64,000 nt of DNA from Hypomyces perniciosus (taxonomy: Eukaryota > Ascomycota > Sordariomycetes > Hypocreales > Hypocreaceae), in NCBI GenBank assembly GCA_008477525.1, contig SPDT01000010.1, positions 1,364,001 through 1,428,000 of the forward strand, written 5' to 3'. The notes below the pieces were generated by a model. The model saw only the letters and a list, made by a program, of their open reading frames with translations. It was not told where the DNA came from and made no database searches. The translations under genes and the position numbers were made by a program. This document shows positions 12,707 through 24,415 of this stretch, piece by piece (position 1 is the first letter of the stretch; each line of letters opens with the position of its first letter).

Positions 12707-13640
12707 TTATAACTTCGACGTTCCAGCAGCTGACAGCTGACCTCGGTCCCACAGCGCACCTCCATCAAGAGCAATCGCCTCGCCATTAATATACGAACCA
12801 GCACGACTCGCCAAGAACACCACAATGCCAGCAATATCCTCCGGATAGCCCAAACGACCCAATGGGTTCATCTTGGCAAACTTATCCACACCACCAGACA
12901 TCTCCAACAGGCCATTGGACATCTTGCTAGGGAAGAAACCCGGGCAGATCGAATTCACCGTGATGTGTCGCGGACCCAGCTCAACGGCCAGATTGCGACC
13001 CAAATGGAGCACCGCAGCCTTGCTAGCCGAGTATCCAAACGTGGCCTGCTTGCCCAGCGTGCCGATGCCCAAGCCGGCTACACTCGACGTGATCAACACG
13101 CGACTCGGATCCGCCTGCGTGGCACTCTTCTGCAGCAGCGGCGTAAACACCCGCACGGTATTAAACACAGCCTTGACATTGAGGTCCATGACCTTGGCAA
13201 ACCCCTCGTCCGAGTGGGTGTCAAAGGGCTCTCCCCACGAGGCGCCCGCATTGGCGAACAAGATGTCAATCCGGTCTGTGTGCTTGCTGACCTCGGCGAG
13301 GAGATGGTTCACTCCCTTCATGGTGGACGAGTCGGTGGGCACGGAGATGGCGATTGCGCCGGGGGAGAGGTTGGGCAGCGCATTGAGGGCTTTGACGGCT
13401 TCTTCGCAGGCGGCGGCCTTGCGCGAGGAGATGAAGACTTTGGAGCAGCCGGCTTGGAGGAAGCTATGCGTGAGCGCCATTGGGTTAGCTACTACTCGAG
13501 CTGCAGAGGGAGAGAAAGGCTTACGCAGAGGCGGCGTTGAGGCCAAGGCCTCGCGATCCTCCCGTCACGACAGCGACCTTGCCCTTGAGGGAGAAGAGCG
13601 AAGGGAAATCATGCAGCTGGGTGTCCACTGCTGCCGACAT
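12707..13640 (-). CDS. Short-chain dehydrogenase/reductase with a peroxisomal C-terminal SKL
   Basis: NAD(P)H-dependent oxidoreductase of the classical SDR family, closest in style to 3-oxoacyl-ACP reductase/RhlG-like enzymes. Two exons, 13525-13640 and 12707-13463, flank a 61-nt intron (GTAAGC...GCTAACC...CATAG) and give 290 residues. Visible motifs are the cofactor-binding TGGSRGLG (residues 26-33), FANAGA (N110), the catalytic Ser in VLITSSVAG (S165/166) and YSASK (Y183, K187), plus the late INGEAIALDGG motif. The first in-frame ATG after the upstream flank gives MSAAVDTQL. The last three residues are SKL, the canonical type 1 peroxisomal targeting signal, so a role in peroxisomal lipid or alcohol metabolism is inferred; the substrate is unknown. 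Confidence 0.92.
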
Positions 13641-14717
13641 CTTGTTTGTTTTCGGGTTCTGGTACGTGGGTTATCGTGGAATTGAGTCTGGATGATCTGA
13701 GCGGCAGAGAGGCCTTAAAGAAGATGAATGATGAGCCATGGGAAATAATTCCCGAAGCAATTTTTAATAACGATCTTGGTTCGGGGTAATGCTTTACAGG
13801 TTGACAGGGTCTCTCGGCCAAACCACCAGCGAGGTAGCTTGGGTTTCTTCACCGAGATAATGACCAGTATCTTATCACCAAATCACGGGAGGAAGATACA
13901 TGTATCGGTGAGACGTCGGTGAAAGAGCCGAGGCAAAACATCCGAAATCTAGACGCCACACTGATCAACCCCGCTGATAAGCAATAGAATTGCCGACTCC
14001 GTATGACGTCTGCGAGAGACTAATGTCACTCTGCATTTTCACAATGGATACCCTCGAAGCTCAAAGCTGGTGATAAGTGTCACGATGTAAACATCTTAGA
14101 GAGGAGATGAAAAGCTAATCTCACATGCAACAACTTAATAATCCAAACCAAGCCTTTGTTCTCAGGAAAGGGAGCCAGCAAATGCACCCTCCTCAACATC
14201 GTTCGTCAACATACACCTCATGGAAGAGAAACAAAATCAATCGTCAACATCAGCATGGACGTAAAAAGAAACCCAACACACAAGGAAAATGTACATAAAT
14301 AAAAGCCCGGTCGATCCGTCTCGCCGAGACGATGTGTCCTGTGCCGCCACATGGTCCAATGCAATCAAATGCAATCTGCCCCGTTAATACCCCATGTTTC
14401 AAATGCCAGAGCACGTCCAGAAAGGATAAAGCACTGCAAGGATCCCTGAACGATGCCCGCCGCAGAGATGGAAACGCTATGCCAGAGGTACAAATTGGGA
14501 CCACCATACTCCGAGTCCTGCCGCCATCTTTAGACCATCAAGCACAGGTTTCGCGAGGATGTTCGACATGTGAGATCGCCTATCCTCGGGGAACGTATTT
14601 GTGGATGGGCGCCGATATCACCAGGCGGCACCATCAAAGGTATGATGCAACAAAGTTGTGCATCAAAGGGGGTAAAAAATGATAAACGTGTCTGTGCTAG
14701 GTCAAGGACCTTTGATC
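13641..14717. other. Intergenic span upstream of the SDR gene
   Basis: About 1.1 kb between the SDR start and the stop of the DUF6590 gene, both on the minus strand. Open frames here (for example 14332-14682 plus) have no recognisable features. The piece presumably holds the SDR promoter and the DUF6590 3' UTR. Confidence 0.5.
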
Positions 14718-16587
14718 TCACCGATGCCTCTGCTTCTGGTGATTCTTCTTGTTCCAGCAATGGTTAACGGCATCACGCACCAGATCCCAGTCGCTGTACA
14801 CCACCGATCCGATGAAAAACACCTTGACGTTATGTTCCACTGTGACCAGTTTGGAGTAGTTGACCCGGGATTCTTTCGAGAGCTTCTCGCCCTCTTCTTT
14901 CATTTCAACCCGAACCGGAGGGAACCCTAGCTTTGGTTCCTTGTCGAGCAATCGTGCTTTGTGGCTGCGTTCGTGGATGATGCCATGTTTGTCGGCCTTT
15001 ACTCCCTTCTTCTTGCAAGCCTTGCCGCCGTATGTAAGGATAGGCCTATGAAATTAGTAAAAGTGACAAAATATACTCCATCAATAAGATACCTACACGC
15101 AAGTGCAATGGCCTTGGTCATTTGCAATGACAATAAACCGCCGGAAACCGACGAAAAACTTGGTTCCAAATCTATTCTGAATTTCATGCTTCCCCGACAC
15201 ACTCGGGGCACCGTCGTTGCCAGACCCTTGTGGCTCAGACCAATGGACTTTGAAGATCTACACATGGCTATGTCAGTTACATGATTCATGTTCATGGGAA
15301 AGGCTTTCACACACCTCGCCTGGCTGAAATCTGTTAGATGCCTCGACTCGATAACCTAATATGGATAGTAAGCATTAATGCGCGTTGTAGGCAGTAAACA
15401 ACACCTACGCGGATCTAACTCATCCAGACTCTCTTCAAACATTGAAGAAATATGGTAGCCGTCAAGGCTCCCTTGGGCCTTTGGGGTAGGCGGGCCCTCA
15501 TCTTCTGTCTCATCATATCGTGCTATTCGCTGTTAGTTTCGTCGTCTCCAGGGCCCGTAAGTGCGTTACAGACCATAAGCAGAGGAGGACGATTCTCCCG
15601 TATTTGCATATGCGTTATAATTGTACTGTCGACTTGCCGCTATCGTGTCTGCAAGTTCCGCGTCCTCGTGGTCGTGATCGAGGTTCTGGTCGTGATTAGG
15701 ACTCTTTTGTTCGTCATGTCTGCTTATCGATCGGTCTACTTGGAAAGGATTAGTATGTTGGTAAAAAATCAAGTGCCCAAGGCCAAGGTAGTCACTCACC
15801 TGTTGCGTAGTCTTTCCCCGATCTGTTTGTTCCAGCATACGCTGGAGCCGCTTGGGAATCTACCCCGCGACAACAGTGATCAGTACATTACCTCGCGACT
15901 GCAACTTGATGACTGTACCTGAGCTCGACTGTTGATAATACTGCGCAGTGGATGAACCGTGGACGTCTGATTGTACATTGCCGTGAGCAGTTGATCATGG
16001 TCGCGCAGCAACTCAGCTTACATTGGCTCGTCAAGTAATCGTCCTGCCCCGCTTGGGAGTCATGTAGAGAGTTGGTCACGGAGGTACTGTAGACGTTCTG
16101 GCCTGCGTCGTCGTCATGGGTGTATGTCCGATGCTTGTGCTTGGTCTTGGATTTGCTGGATCTGGATGTTGCGGAATGCTCCTCGGGTACTGCAAACGCC
16201 TTGGTCAGTTGCCAGAATCAGGATGCCCAACGGGGTAGTAAAGAGCGAGGGCGACTGGATTGAGGGGTGGATGCGCACTTGACCCATCGTATGAGTTTGT
16301 GGAAAGACCTCTGAAGCTCTGCGTGATATCGCCTATTGTTGTGTCTCGCGGAGTTTGCGCATGGGCTGCGGTGGCATTTCCGCCCCGATCCCAGTCGTAG
16401 TCGAAGTTCCCTATAACTCCGGACACACATTAGAGAGCTGGTGGCGAGATGTGTAAGCGCGGGGAGGTCTGCTGCGCGCACCTTCAGCATCCTGGCGAAC
16501 GCGGTAGTAGCTGCGATTGTTTTCGTCCCAGCCCCAATCAGACCAGTTGCCCCATTGATGGGATTTGGACTTGGAGCCGTGATACAT
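14718..16587 (-). CDS. DUF6590 domain protein, ten exons
   Basis: Fungal-specific protein of unknown function, 440 residues. Exons in transcript order: 16482-16587, 16279-16410, 16022-16189, 15919-15966, 15800-15859, 15574-15738, 15409-15522, 15315-15355, 15097-15257, 14718-15045. All nine junctions keep one frame. Introns are 51-89 nt and most show CTAAC/CTRA branch sites; the sixth uses a weak GTCTGT donor and is the least certain. The N-terminus is a Trp/Tyr-rich segment (HQWGNWSDWGWDENNRSYY and NFDYDWD). The middle is Ser/His/Asp-rich and disordered. The C-terminal DUF6590 domain has RFQPGEIFKVHWSEP, FFVGFRRFIVIAND, GHCTCVPILTYGGKAC, IIHERSHKARLL and the closing YSKLVTVEHNVKVFFIG. Expected function from the family: none established. 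Because introns are so frequent, single-frame ORF calling misses this gene almost entirely. Confidence 0.85.
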
Positions 16588-18304
16588 TCTGGCATCTTGC
16601 GCTGGAGGAGCGCGGGAAGCCTAGGAAAGCATCTAGCAATGAGATGAACCAAGCAATGGACCGAAGGGTAGCGCAAACCGCTTATCGGGGTTGGCTGGGA
16701 GGGGTTCTTGTAGGGACCGAGACAATGCGGCTCCTAGCCTTAAGAGTGCTGGTGAGGAGCAGCGCGATATGATGGATGGCGACGGGCGGGAGGGGAACGT
16801 TTGGGTCTGCTGGTCTGGCCGGGATTGGAGCAACTGCCCGTGGGTCGGCCACTTGCTTCCTGGTCCGAGTTGTGCGTTCCCCCGGCCTGTTGGTATTGGG
16901 TGGTGCTGGTCGGGTTTCGAGTGGATTTGCCTGTGAACTAATAAACGGCGCGAGCGGATATCATTGAGGTCGCTCGTCGGGCCCTTTGATAGCTAGCACC
17001 TTGTGGCATAACAAGAAGGCCGCTACATATTATGTTGTATGAGACGCAAGAAATGGCAAAGACAGGCATCCAATCTTTGGCCAATTGCCGACTCTATTTC
17101 GGGCGCATGCTTGTATGTACAAACAGCTGCGTCTCATCGCCGCCGGGCGTTGTACATACAGCGGCAGCTTTGCGGGCGAGACGGCGCCGATTCAGAGAGC
17201 AGGGTGTGTGGCCCTATGGCTCTCCACATGGCACTGTGCCCAAGCTCCCCCTGTCCGTTATCCAGCCAGCGAACGGAGCCAGCATCTTACAAAAAGCAAA
17301 CAAGCATCTGCAGGTCTGAATCGCCAGTTCAGCCGGCTGGATGTCTCTGACTCTTACGGCCGGGGCTGCTGCAGAGCTCGCCGTCGTCACGGGTGTCATG
17401 GCATCGCTTGGTTGCAACACGACAGCCATCTTCCATCTTCCCTGCCGATGCTCTGCTGCGGAGGGTCCGGGCCCAGCACCGAGCACCGAGCAGCAGCCAG
17501 GTGTCTGCAGCTGGGCAAATGGCCGGCAGAACCAGTCTCCTGCCCGCTTGGACTGAGTGGAGGCGTCGCTTCAGATGTCGACACGTTGGCGTATGATGGT
17601 GTAGAGGTAGAGTGACATGCTACACTTGGGCTGGTGTCTCTGGTGCTCCTGAACGTTAGGCCGCTTTGAGGCGCCGTCTAGGGACTCAAGGGACGGGAGT
17701 GCCCCACCGGTCGTTTTTCACCCCGGCGGGCACCTTTTTTAGCATCCTTGCACTAGGCTATTCCCGGTGCTAGAGGCGGGACCTCCAGGCCCTACAGGGC
17801 ACTTGGGGGCACTTGGGGTGTTCTGCGGTCCAGGCTAGCACATGCTAGCACTGGGAGCCAACCAGCAGCTGCTAGCAGAACACGCTGCCCCGTTCGCCAG
17901 AGCAATTATAGCTGCCAGTCAACAATGGACGACTTGCCTCTCAGATGCATGGATTGCATGGCGAGTCCCATTTCTGACAGGACGCATTCAGAGACAGACA
18001 CACACCGAGAGCTGCCGCAAGGTAATTCTGCCGCCATCTCGCTCGATGCTGCTGCGGCCGCTGTGCTTGGAGGCGTCGTAATCCTACCCATCCAGCTGCC
18101 CGCTGCTGCCCGTCTGGGCTGCGTTTTGGCCCAGCACAAACGCCCTCGGCCCAGCAGAGCCGCACCAAACCTCGCCCGCACCACGCTCGCTTCGGCCCTC
18201 TGGCCGCTTCCAACGATCTTGAATGCCCTCGACTCGAGAACATAGAAAGAGATGGGCCATGCTACCCGCTGAGCGAGCGTCTCTGCCTTGTCCGAGCTGC
18301 CTCT
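16588..18304. other. Divergent 1.7 kb intergenic span, GC-rich
   Basis: It separates the DUF6590 gene (minus) from the 829-residue gene (plus), so it holds both promoters. It is GC-rich with short imperfect repeats such as GGGCACTT units near 17795-17820 and paired GCTAGCA elements near 17833-17850. Several overlapping open frames (for example 17085-17615) reflect GC content; none has protein-like features. Confidence 0.5.
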
Positions 18305-20794
18305 ATGGAAGCTGCCGCACATCGCGGAGTGGCCAGCCCAAGTCTGCCATCTTTGTTCGACCCTGTCCGCATTCCCGATATGAGCCAAGATGCAGCAGGC
18401 GTCTCTCCCGTCAACTTCGACGCTCCCGCATCATCCCACGAGGACGACGACCTGAAGGAGAGCGATCGCTGGAGACTCCATAGCGACACATCGACCCTAT
18501 CGAGCAGAGTTACCACGCCGGATCCGATAGCCTCCAGTCCGCCGCCGCTTCCCTTCGCTCCGACTCCTACCCGAACGCCTTTAGCCAGCAGAATGTCTAC
18601 ACTCCCCCCTCCGCCTTTCCTGCCTCCCGCAATTCCACCCTCAATTCCTCCGTTACAAGGAATGGAGCGGGGTCGAGGACGGAGCTATGGAAGAAGCCGA
18701 GGACGGGCTCGTGTCGTACCAAAGGGCCGCAACTGCGCTGCCCGACATCGACCGTCCCCGATCAACTCGCCTCCATATGACCCACCCCAAGCTCCGCTAC
18801 CCAGAGTCGACCCAACCCGGTTGCCGCCACCACCTCCTCCCCTGGTCAACAGGTCCAGGCCCCCCAATGGTGATGGCTACGTGAACCGTGTTTCCAACCC
18901 TCTCGGTCGTCCGATGACGGATTATAAGAGGCAAAATCCGACTGTGAGAGAACATATTCGATCTACACAAACCTCACAAGTGCGTGGCAACGCTCAGCAG
19001 TTAGTGCAGCCTATTTCTTGGCCTCGGAATGAGCAAACACGATCACGGCCGGTAAGAAGCAGACGAAACTCAAGACGACCGCAGCCTGTCCGCCAACAGA
19101 GCAACGACTCCGAAGAGGAATCGTTGACACCCTCCTTGACGAGGTTTGAAGACGATGTTTCAGGAAGCTCTACGTCGTCCAACGAGGATCCCATTGCTTA
19201 CCGAAATGCCCGTCAATTCCCTCCACAGCTCCCCGCGGGTCCAGCATATGGCTCTTCTGTACCGCGGAGCAGATCCTCCGCTACGAATCAGATTGCAGCT
19301 TGGGTGTCTCGATATGAAAAATCCCAGAGCCCCGTGAGATCTCGGTTAAGCGAGATCTCTCTGGGTATGCGCCAGGCAGACACTGACTCACATCAAGATG
19401 GATCTTTGGGCTCGAATACTTCGTCTCATGGAGAAATCGAACTTCTTTGGCAACAATTGAAAGAGAAGAGGGCTAAATTGAACGATGTCAAGGCGGAGAT
19501 GCGAGTCAGGCGAAAAGAGCTACGAGATAAGAGACGCGAAAAAGATGCTGCCGACAATGCATTCATGGGTGTCATTCGGCCCATGCTTGTCAGTCAAGGG
19601 GGCTTACGACACTCTCCTGCAAATCTACTGGAGTCACGGTTGGAAAAGATGCAAAGATTGCGGGATGAGTACCAGGTTCTGGAGTCCAGCTACGAGACTC
19701 TTGAAGTCATGTTGGATGAAGAAGAAGGAGAGTTGAGCATCCTGGAGACTCGATTCTTTAGTATCTTGGCGGCTGGTCAGACCAAAGCAGAGCGCCAATC
19801 CGATATGCCGCGTGAACCTGAGGGTGCTAATTTTAATGACTCAGAAATGCCATACGAGTTGAGGGGTATATCACGAGACGGCCCCTCGGAAGACTCGCAC
19901 CCTCTGTACGTGGAGCTGACATCAGCAATTGGTGATTTGGTCAATGCGGAAGAGGAGTACGAAGACCTGTTCTCTGCCAAAGAGCGCTACGAATACGAGC
20001 AACAGCTCAAAAAGGCTACCAGACAGAAACCCTCGGATGAAGTGAAGGAATTCTTTGACGAGTTTCCATCTGAAGAGTCGAGAATGAGAGAGGCCGTCAC
20101 CAAGCTCGATACCGAAGTAAAGCGCCTCAAGGAGCTCTGTGAAGACAAGAGAGTCATGAAGAAACACTTGTCAGTTCAGATGGAGTATGCGCTGGACCCG
20201 CATATGAAGTACGAAAATATGGAGTTGGACGACAAGGAGACGATACTGCTCAATCACAAGACGTTGGCACATGCCGAGTTCAACGAGCTTCTTTCTCAGC
20301 CAGATCATGTCATGGCAGACCCAGAGCCGCTTACTCCACTGGGAGCTCTGAGAGCAGCTACGAGACTCCCAAATGATCACCCAGAGAAAGGACACAGGAA
20401 GCGGTTGGCATCCAAGGAGTTTGCCATTGACAGCCTCATGCGGGACTGCGACGGCGGGAAGAAAGCGGATTATGTCAACCGATGGCTGCTTCATCAACTA
20501 CGACTATCTCCACTCAACGCAATGCTGCTCCGTTCAACCTTTCTTGCAAGTCGGTCGTTGAAGATCCGAGATATGTGGCGCTGGCAATGCGACGTGATGC
20601 ATTACTGGTGGCGCGACAGCACCATGTCATTAACAGATGGTCTCTCGAACCTCATCACGAGTAATGATTCGGAATACGCGTCTCGTTTAGGAACACCACA
20701 GTTGTCGCGGGCCGCGTCTGACGGTGATCCCAGGCTAAACCCTCAGCATCCCCATCTGATTGATAGCAGTGACGCAATGACTGTTCATGGTTAA
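18305..20794 (+). CDS. Large disordered/coiled-coil protein, unknown function (829 aa)
   Basis: Single-exon gene. I do not recognise a named family. Residues about 75-200 are Pro-rich (PPPLPFAPTPTRTP, LPPPPPPL) with a short RG-rich patch at about 120-145 (RGRGRSYGRSRGRARV). Residues 200-370 are Ser-rich and look disordered. From about 378 the chain becomes a heptad-like charged coiled coil in three blocks: LWQQLKEKRAKL onward, ESRLEKMQRLRDEYQ onward, and EYEDLFSAKERYEYE onward. The C-terminal 120 residues are better ordered and aromatic-rich (RWLLHQLRLSPLNAM, RDMWRWQCDVMHYWW), which suggests a conserved globular end. A downstream in-frame ATG (MSQDAAGV) is an alternative start. The composition suggests a scaffold or cytoskeletal/organelle tether, but this is inference only. 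Confidence 0.85.
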   Translation: MEAAAHRGVASPSLPSLFDPVRIPDMSQDAAGVSPVNFDAPASSHEDDDLKESDRWRLHSDTSTLSSRVTTPDPIASSPPPLPFAPTPTRTPLASRMSTLPPPPFLPPAIPPSIPPLQGMERGRGRSYGRSRGRARVVPKGRNCAARHRPSPINSPPYDPPQAPLPRVDPTRLPPPPPPLVNRSRPPNGDGYVNRVSNPLGRPMTDYKRQNPTVREHIRSTQTSQVRGNAQQLVQPISWPRNEQTRSRPVRSRRNSRRPQPVRQQSNDSEEESLTPSLTRFEDDVSGSSTSSNEDPIAYRNARQFPPQLPAGPAYGSSVPRSRSSATNQIAAWVSRYEKSQSPVRSRLSEISLGMRQADTDSHQDGSLGSNTSSHGEIELLWQQLKEKRAKLNDVKAEMRVRRKELRDKRREKDAADNAFMGVIRPMLVSQGGLRHSPANLLESRLEKMQRLRDEYQVLESSYETLEVMLDEEEGELSILETRFFSILAAGQTKAERQSDMPREPEGANFNDSEMPYELRGISRDGPSEDSHPLYVELTSAIGDLVNAEEEYEDLFSAKERYEYEQQLKKATRQKPSDEVKEFFDEFPSEESRMREAVTKLDTEVKRLKELCEDKRVMKKHLSVQMEYALDPHMKYENMELDDKETILLNHKTLAHAEFNELLSQPDHVMADPEPLTPLGALRAATRLPNDHPEKGHRKRLASKEFAIDSLMRDCDGGKKADYVNRWLLHQLRLSPLNAMLLRSTFLASRSLKIRDMWRWQCDVMHYWWRDSTMSLTDGLSNLITSNDSEYASRLGTPQLSRAASDGDPRLNPQHPHLIDSSDAMTVHG

Positions 20795-23298
20795 GCAGCG
20801 CCTTACTCTTGTTGCTCCCCCCTTTTTTTCTTTGTCACTTTTTGGGGGGTTATTTCTTTCCTTGTCAAACGTCTTTTTTTGTGCTGATTTGCGGGATAGG
20901 GGTGGGACTTTGAATATGGTCTTGGGACCAGATTGGGACATTCTGGTGGTCGGGTTGGGAAAAATGGAACAACCCCTTGATTCCACCTCTCCGCTCGTCC
21001 GAGTGTGGACGGAGACAGAAAATGTGATACCCTCTTGTTTGTTTTTGGATGGCTCCTGTACACCTATTGTATAGCTACTGATGCTCAGCCCTTCATCGCC
21101 CCTCTCCGTGACGGAGAGCTTGGCCAGGTTTGTTGAGCGCAGAGATTCGTTCTTTGTAGCTCCGGTTTTGGAATGTTTTGGTGCAAGATACGTTTTTGAT
21201 GAAATGATTTTTTCTTCTTTTTGGGAACCTGAATATTGGTGATTCGGTACTGTCTGAAGAAGGGCTTTCACACAGCCTCTAGGATGCTTCTCTCCCATTG
21301 TCCTCCTCCGTCTGAGGGTGTTCTCTTTATCTGATTCTGAGCTGATTATTTAGTTGGAGGATGCCAACCACTATCACCACCTGGCGTTACATAGGTCGAA
21401 TTAGCTCCCGCGATCCAGAACGGACCGGCCCTCGACCACTCACATGTCGTCTCTCCCCCACCCACTGAGTCTTCAAACGACCTGTTTCTCTTTCGTGCAT
21501 CTTGGGTGTGTGGAGCCGTCCAAAGTCGAGTGGCACAACCCAGAAGTACCAGTACACCAACACCATCACGCTGTCCTTCAGATGATAGCCATGCGATGCT
21601 CCGCTACTGCGGAGGATAGGAGGTGGGATCACATCTCACCCACATGGGATTGCGCTAGGGTCCTCGGCTGGCATTTCCAGCGAGTGGCCTTTTTGGTGTG
21701 GGGGATTTGTTAGTGTGGGCGCAACAGTCATGCTGCATGTGATGCTTTTTTTTCTACCCTACGTGGACCATTGAGCAATGCAGATCACTGGGGGTGTTCA
21801 TGACTGGGGTCCGGTTTGTGTCGATGGGGAATAAGCAGAGAGGGGCTGAAGAGGGACGGTTTGTGTGGGCCAGGGAAAGGATCGGGGATGCAGGCAGCCG
21901 CTTGTGATGAGTTGTTTACTGCAGTGTTTGAAAACGTGCGAGACCTTTTTTTGCGAGCTGGCGCAAAAGGGCGTCTGTGATGGGCGGGAATCAGATGTTT
22001 TTTTTTTTGTTTCAGCGTTGTCGGTACGGAGGACTCCGTCTCTAGACAAGTCACAGGAGGGCTTGAAGGGAAAACCTTGTTCGATGACGACTGAGACACC
22101 AAACGAACGGAGACATTACCAAGGGATGGGTGATTGGGCATTGGCTATCGAATGTCCCGGGGGTGGAGAGGCTGAAAAGCTGGGCTTTTCCAACATGACG
22201 GTGCGAGCGCCACCATCGACACTTTGCCCGCTGGCTTTACCAAGGGTGGGAGGGAATACTACTCGTATGGCCTCCAAAGGTGGTCCGATCAGACAAGACG
22301 ACTGTGATGTGCATACACACCATTGCACGTAGCCGGGCCAGCGCATTCCGTATCGAACGGCTGTTCATGTTGGTGTTGAAGGGCCAAACTGTAAGGGGCA
22401 AGAGGTAGTAAAGGGAAATACGAGATTGCCCAAGTATAGAGTGCTGGCGGGTCTTAATTGGATGGGGGGATCGTGGGATGTCTGATTCTGACATGGTTCC
22501 TGTGGCTCCTTGCGCCAGGTAAAGGCCATCCGCTTGGGCAATTGACGTGATTTCGTATTTGTCATATTTTACTATTTTGGAGATGCTATTAATAGCAGTC
22601 GACGGATATCCCTTTATGGCAGACGATTGTTATATACATGATAATAGCGGAAGGGCTGTGAATGGATTCTCGTTTAACGCCCGCTGTTAGTCGCTTGTGG
22701 TAAGGCTGAGGGCTGGAGTGAACATGATAGATCATTCGCTGGACTCGGGTATTGAAGATACATGGTCATTGCTTTTGCATACCCTTTCTCCTTGAAATCC
22801 TATTGAAGCTCATCTTATTCTTGTGATTGGGATGAGCGTGGTTGAGGTAGACAAGTCTGAGATGGAAGCTAGCCAACAATGGTGTTTTTAAGATGACCGG
22901 AATTGTACAAAGTATCTGAGATTGTTGGGTTTAGCTTTAGTCGTTGTCGTCTTGAGTAATATTCTGAGTCATCTTATGTATTAGATAACATATCTAGAGA
23001 TATACAGTCTTTCAGTGAACAGTATATGTTCTCTTGGTCCACTACGTGACCTATATGGTAAGGAGGTATTTCAAGGAGACGAGATATTTCCTAGAATAAT
23101 TGTGAAAATTCCCACTTAACAGTTGTTCTTTTGAAGCTATGATGGTAATCCATTGCAATACATCAGACATGACCCGTCAACTTGAGTATGATGTATCTAG
23201 CATTTTTGGACCTGGTTTCCCTGAAAGGTTTACTATTAATAATAGAGTCACATCAGCTCTTCTAGCAGATAAAGTTGTTACACAGGTAGAAAGGAAAT
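20795..23298. other. Gene-poor span downstream of the 829-aa gene
   Basis: The first few hundred bases are the likely 3' UTR (T-rich tracts at 20815-20880). Beyond about 22,560 the DNA turns A/T-rich with many stops in every frame. Short opposing frames at 21785-22565 show no domains. I see no intact gene. Confidence 0.5.
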
Positions 23299-23598
23299 GA
23301 ATTGCTCCAGTACAGCGAATTGATCCCAAACATTTGCGTCAACCCTCCCATTGAAGACTGGAGTCCTCCGCTGCTAGAGGGAGATGAAAGCCTTGGAAGC
23401 CCATCTGTGACTAACTGAGGGTGGTACTAGATTCTCTTTCCATATGAAATTGACATGAAACCCGGCATGTCCGACCGTGTTGCCGTGATGAAACTAGGCA
23501 CTGACAAATACAGCGCCTAATACAGAGCCATTGTGACGATATATGATGAGCAATGGAAACTACCCATTGGGCACTTGGTGGACGGATTAACATGCTGA
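23299..23598 (+). pseudogene. Decayed coding fragment A (unknown family)
   Basis: One plus-strand frame of 99 codons reads as plausible protein (for example ELLQYSELIPNICVNPP, ILFPYEIDMKPGMSDRVAVM and YRAIVTIYDEQWKLPIGHL) but is broken by TGA, TAG and TAA and closed by another TGA. Each stop could come from a sense codon (CGA, CAG, CAA, TGG) by one C-to-T or G-to-A change. I cannot name the family. It may belong to the same dead locus as fragment B 0.8 kb downstream, in another frame. Confidence 0.45.
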
Positions 23599-24415
23599 GT
23601 AACTACAAGGTCTGTGAAACTTATGCTCCATACAAAACTGGCGTGTTTTTTGTTAACGAGGGCGCGTAGAATGTGGGCATGAAGGTTATGGAGCCGTGCA
23701 GGTGGGAGCTTAAGCAGTTTTTCGACGAGGCCAAGTCGAGAGATCTGATGAGATCATACCCTACTAAACAGCTCTTTAGAGTCACATGGAGTCCAAGTAA
23801 AATAAGATGATGACGTGAGATCTTACTATCATGGTTTTTTCTCTTGGTCAAGGTCTAAAGTAGATTTAACATGTCACTCCCCATCTACACAGCAACGCTA
23901 TGAACACTCTCATTATGTAATTTGTGTGAGAAGTGCCGAAGAACCGAGACAGTTGAGTGGATGCCCTTCACAGAGATAGGATTGATCACCAAGTGTTCCC
24001 GCAAAGCAGGGGAAAGGAGTTCTTTGTACTTCGTAGGATAGACGAGATTTTTGACTGCTGGCAAAGCTTTCATAAATATGTTTTTAGGAGTCCGTGACTC
24101 CCTGTTACTCGCAGATTTGAGTCCGGCAGAGTTTCGTTCCCGTTCTAGGGTATCACGTCTACACTGTAGTTCCCTGACTACAAAGGATTGATGACGAGAT
24201 AAATTGGTACAATCGATCCAATTGTAGAAGATTAAAGGGCGACACTTGCCTAGGCTTCCAGGATACAAGTGCTACCCCGAAGATCTTATCTTATTCAAGG
24301 TTTTATTCACCATGGTTCGCTCATTAACTAGCCCACCCCATCAATTTTCAAGCACATCTATGGACCACTGAGACCATACCTTGACGACACGTTGTTCAAG
24401 TGTAAATATTCCTGA

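Noticed and set aside
15860..15891. A 32-nt intron (GTAATG...GGGTAG) in the DUF6590 gene
   Set aside because: Too short for fungal splicing; the GTACAG donor at 15918 gives a 59-nt intron in the same phase and was preferred.
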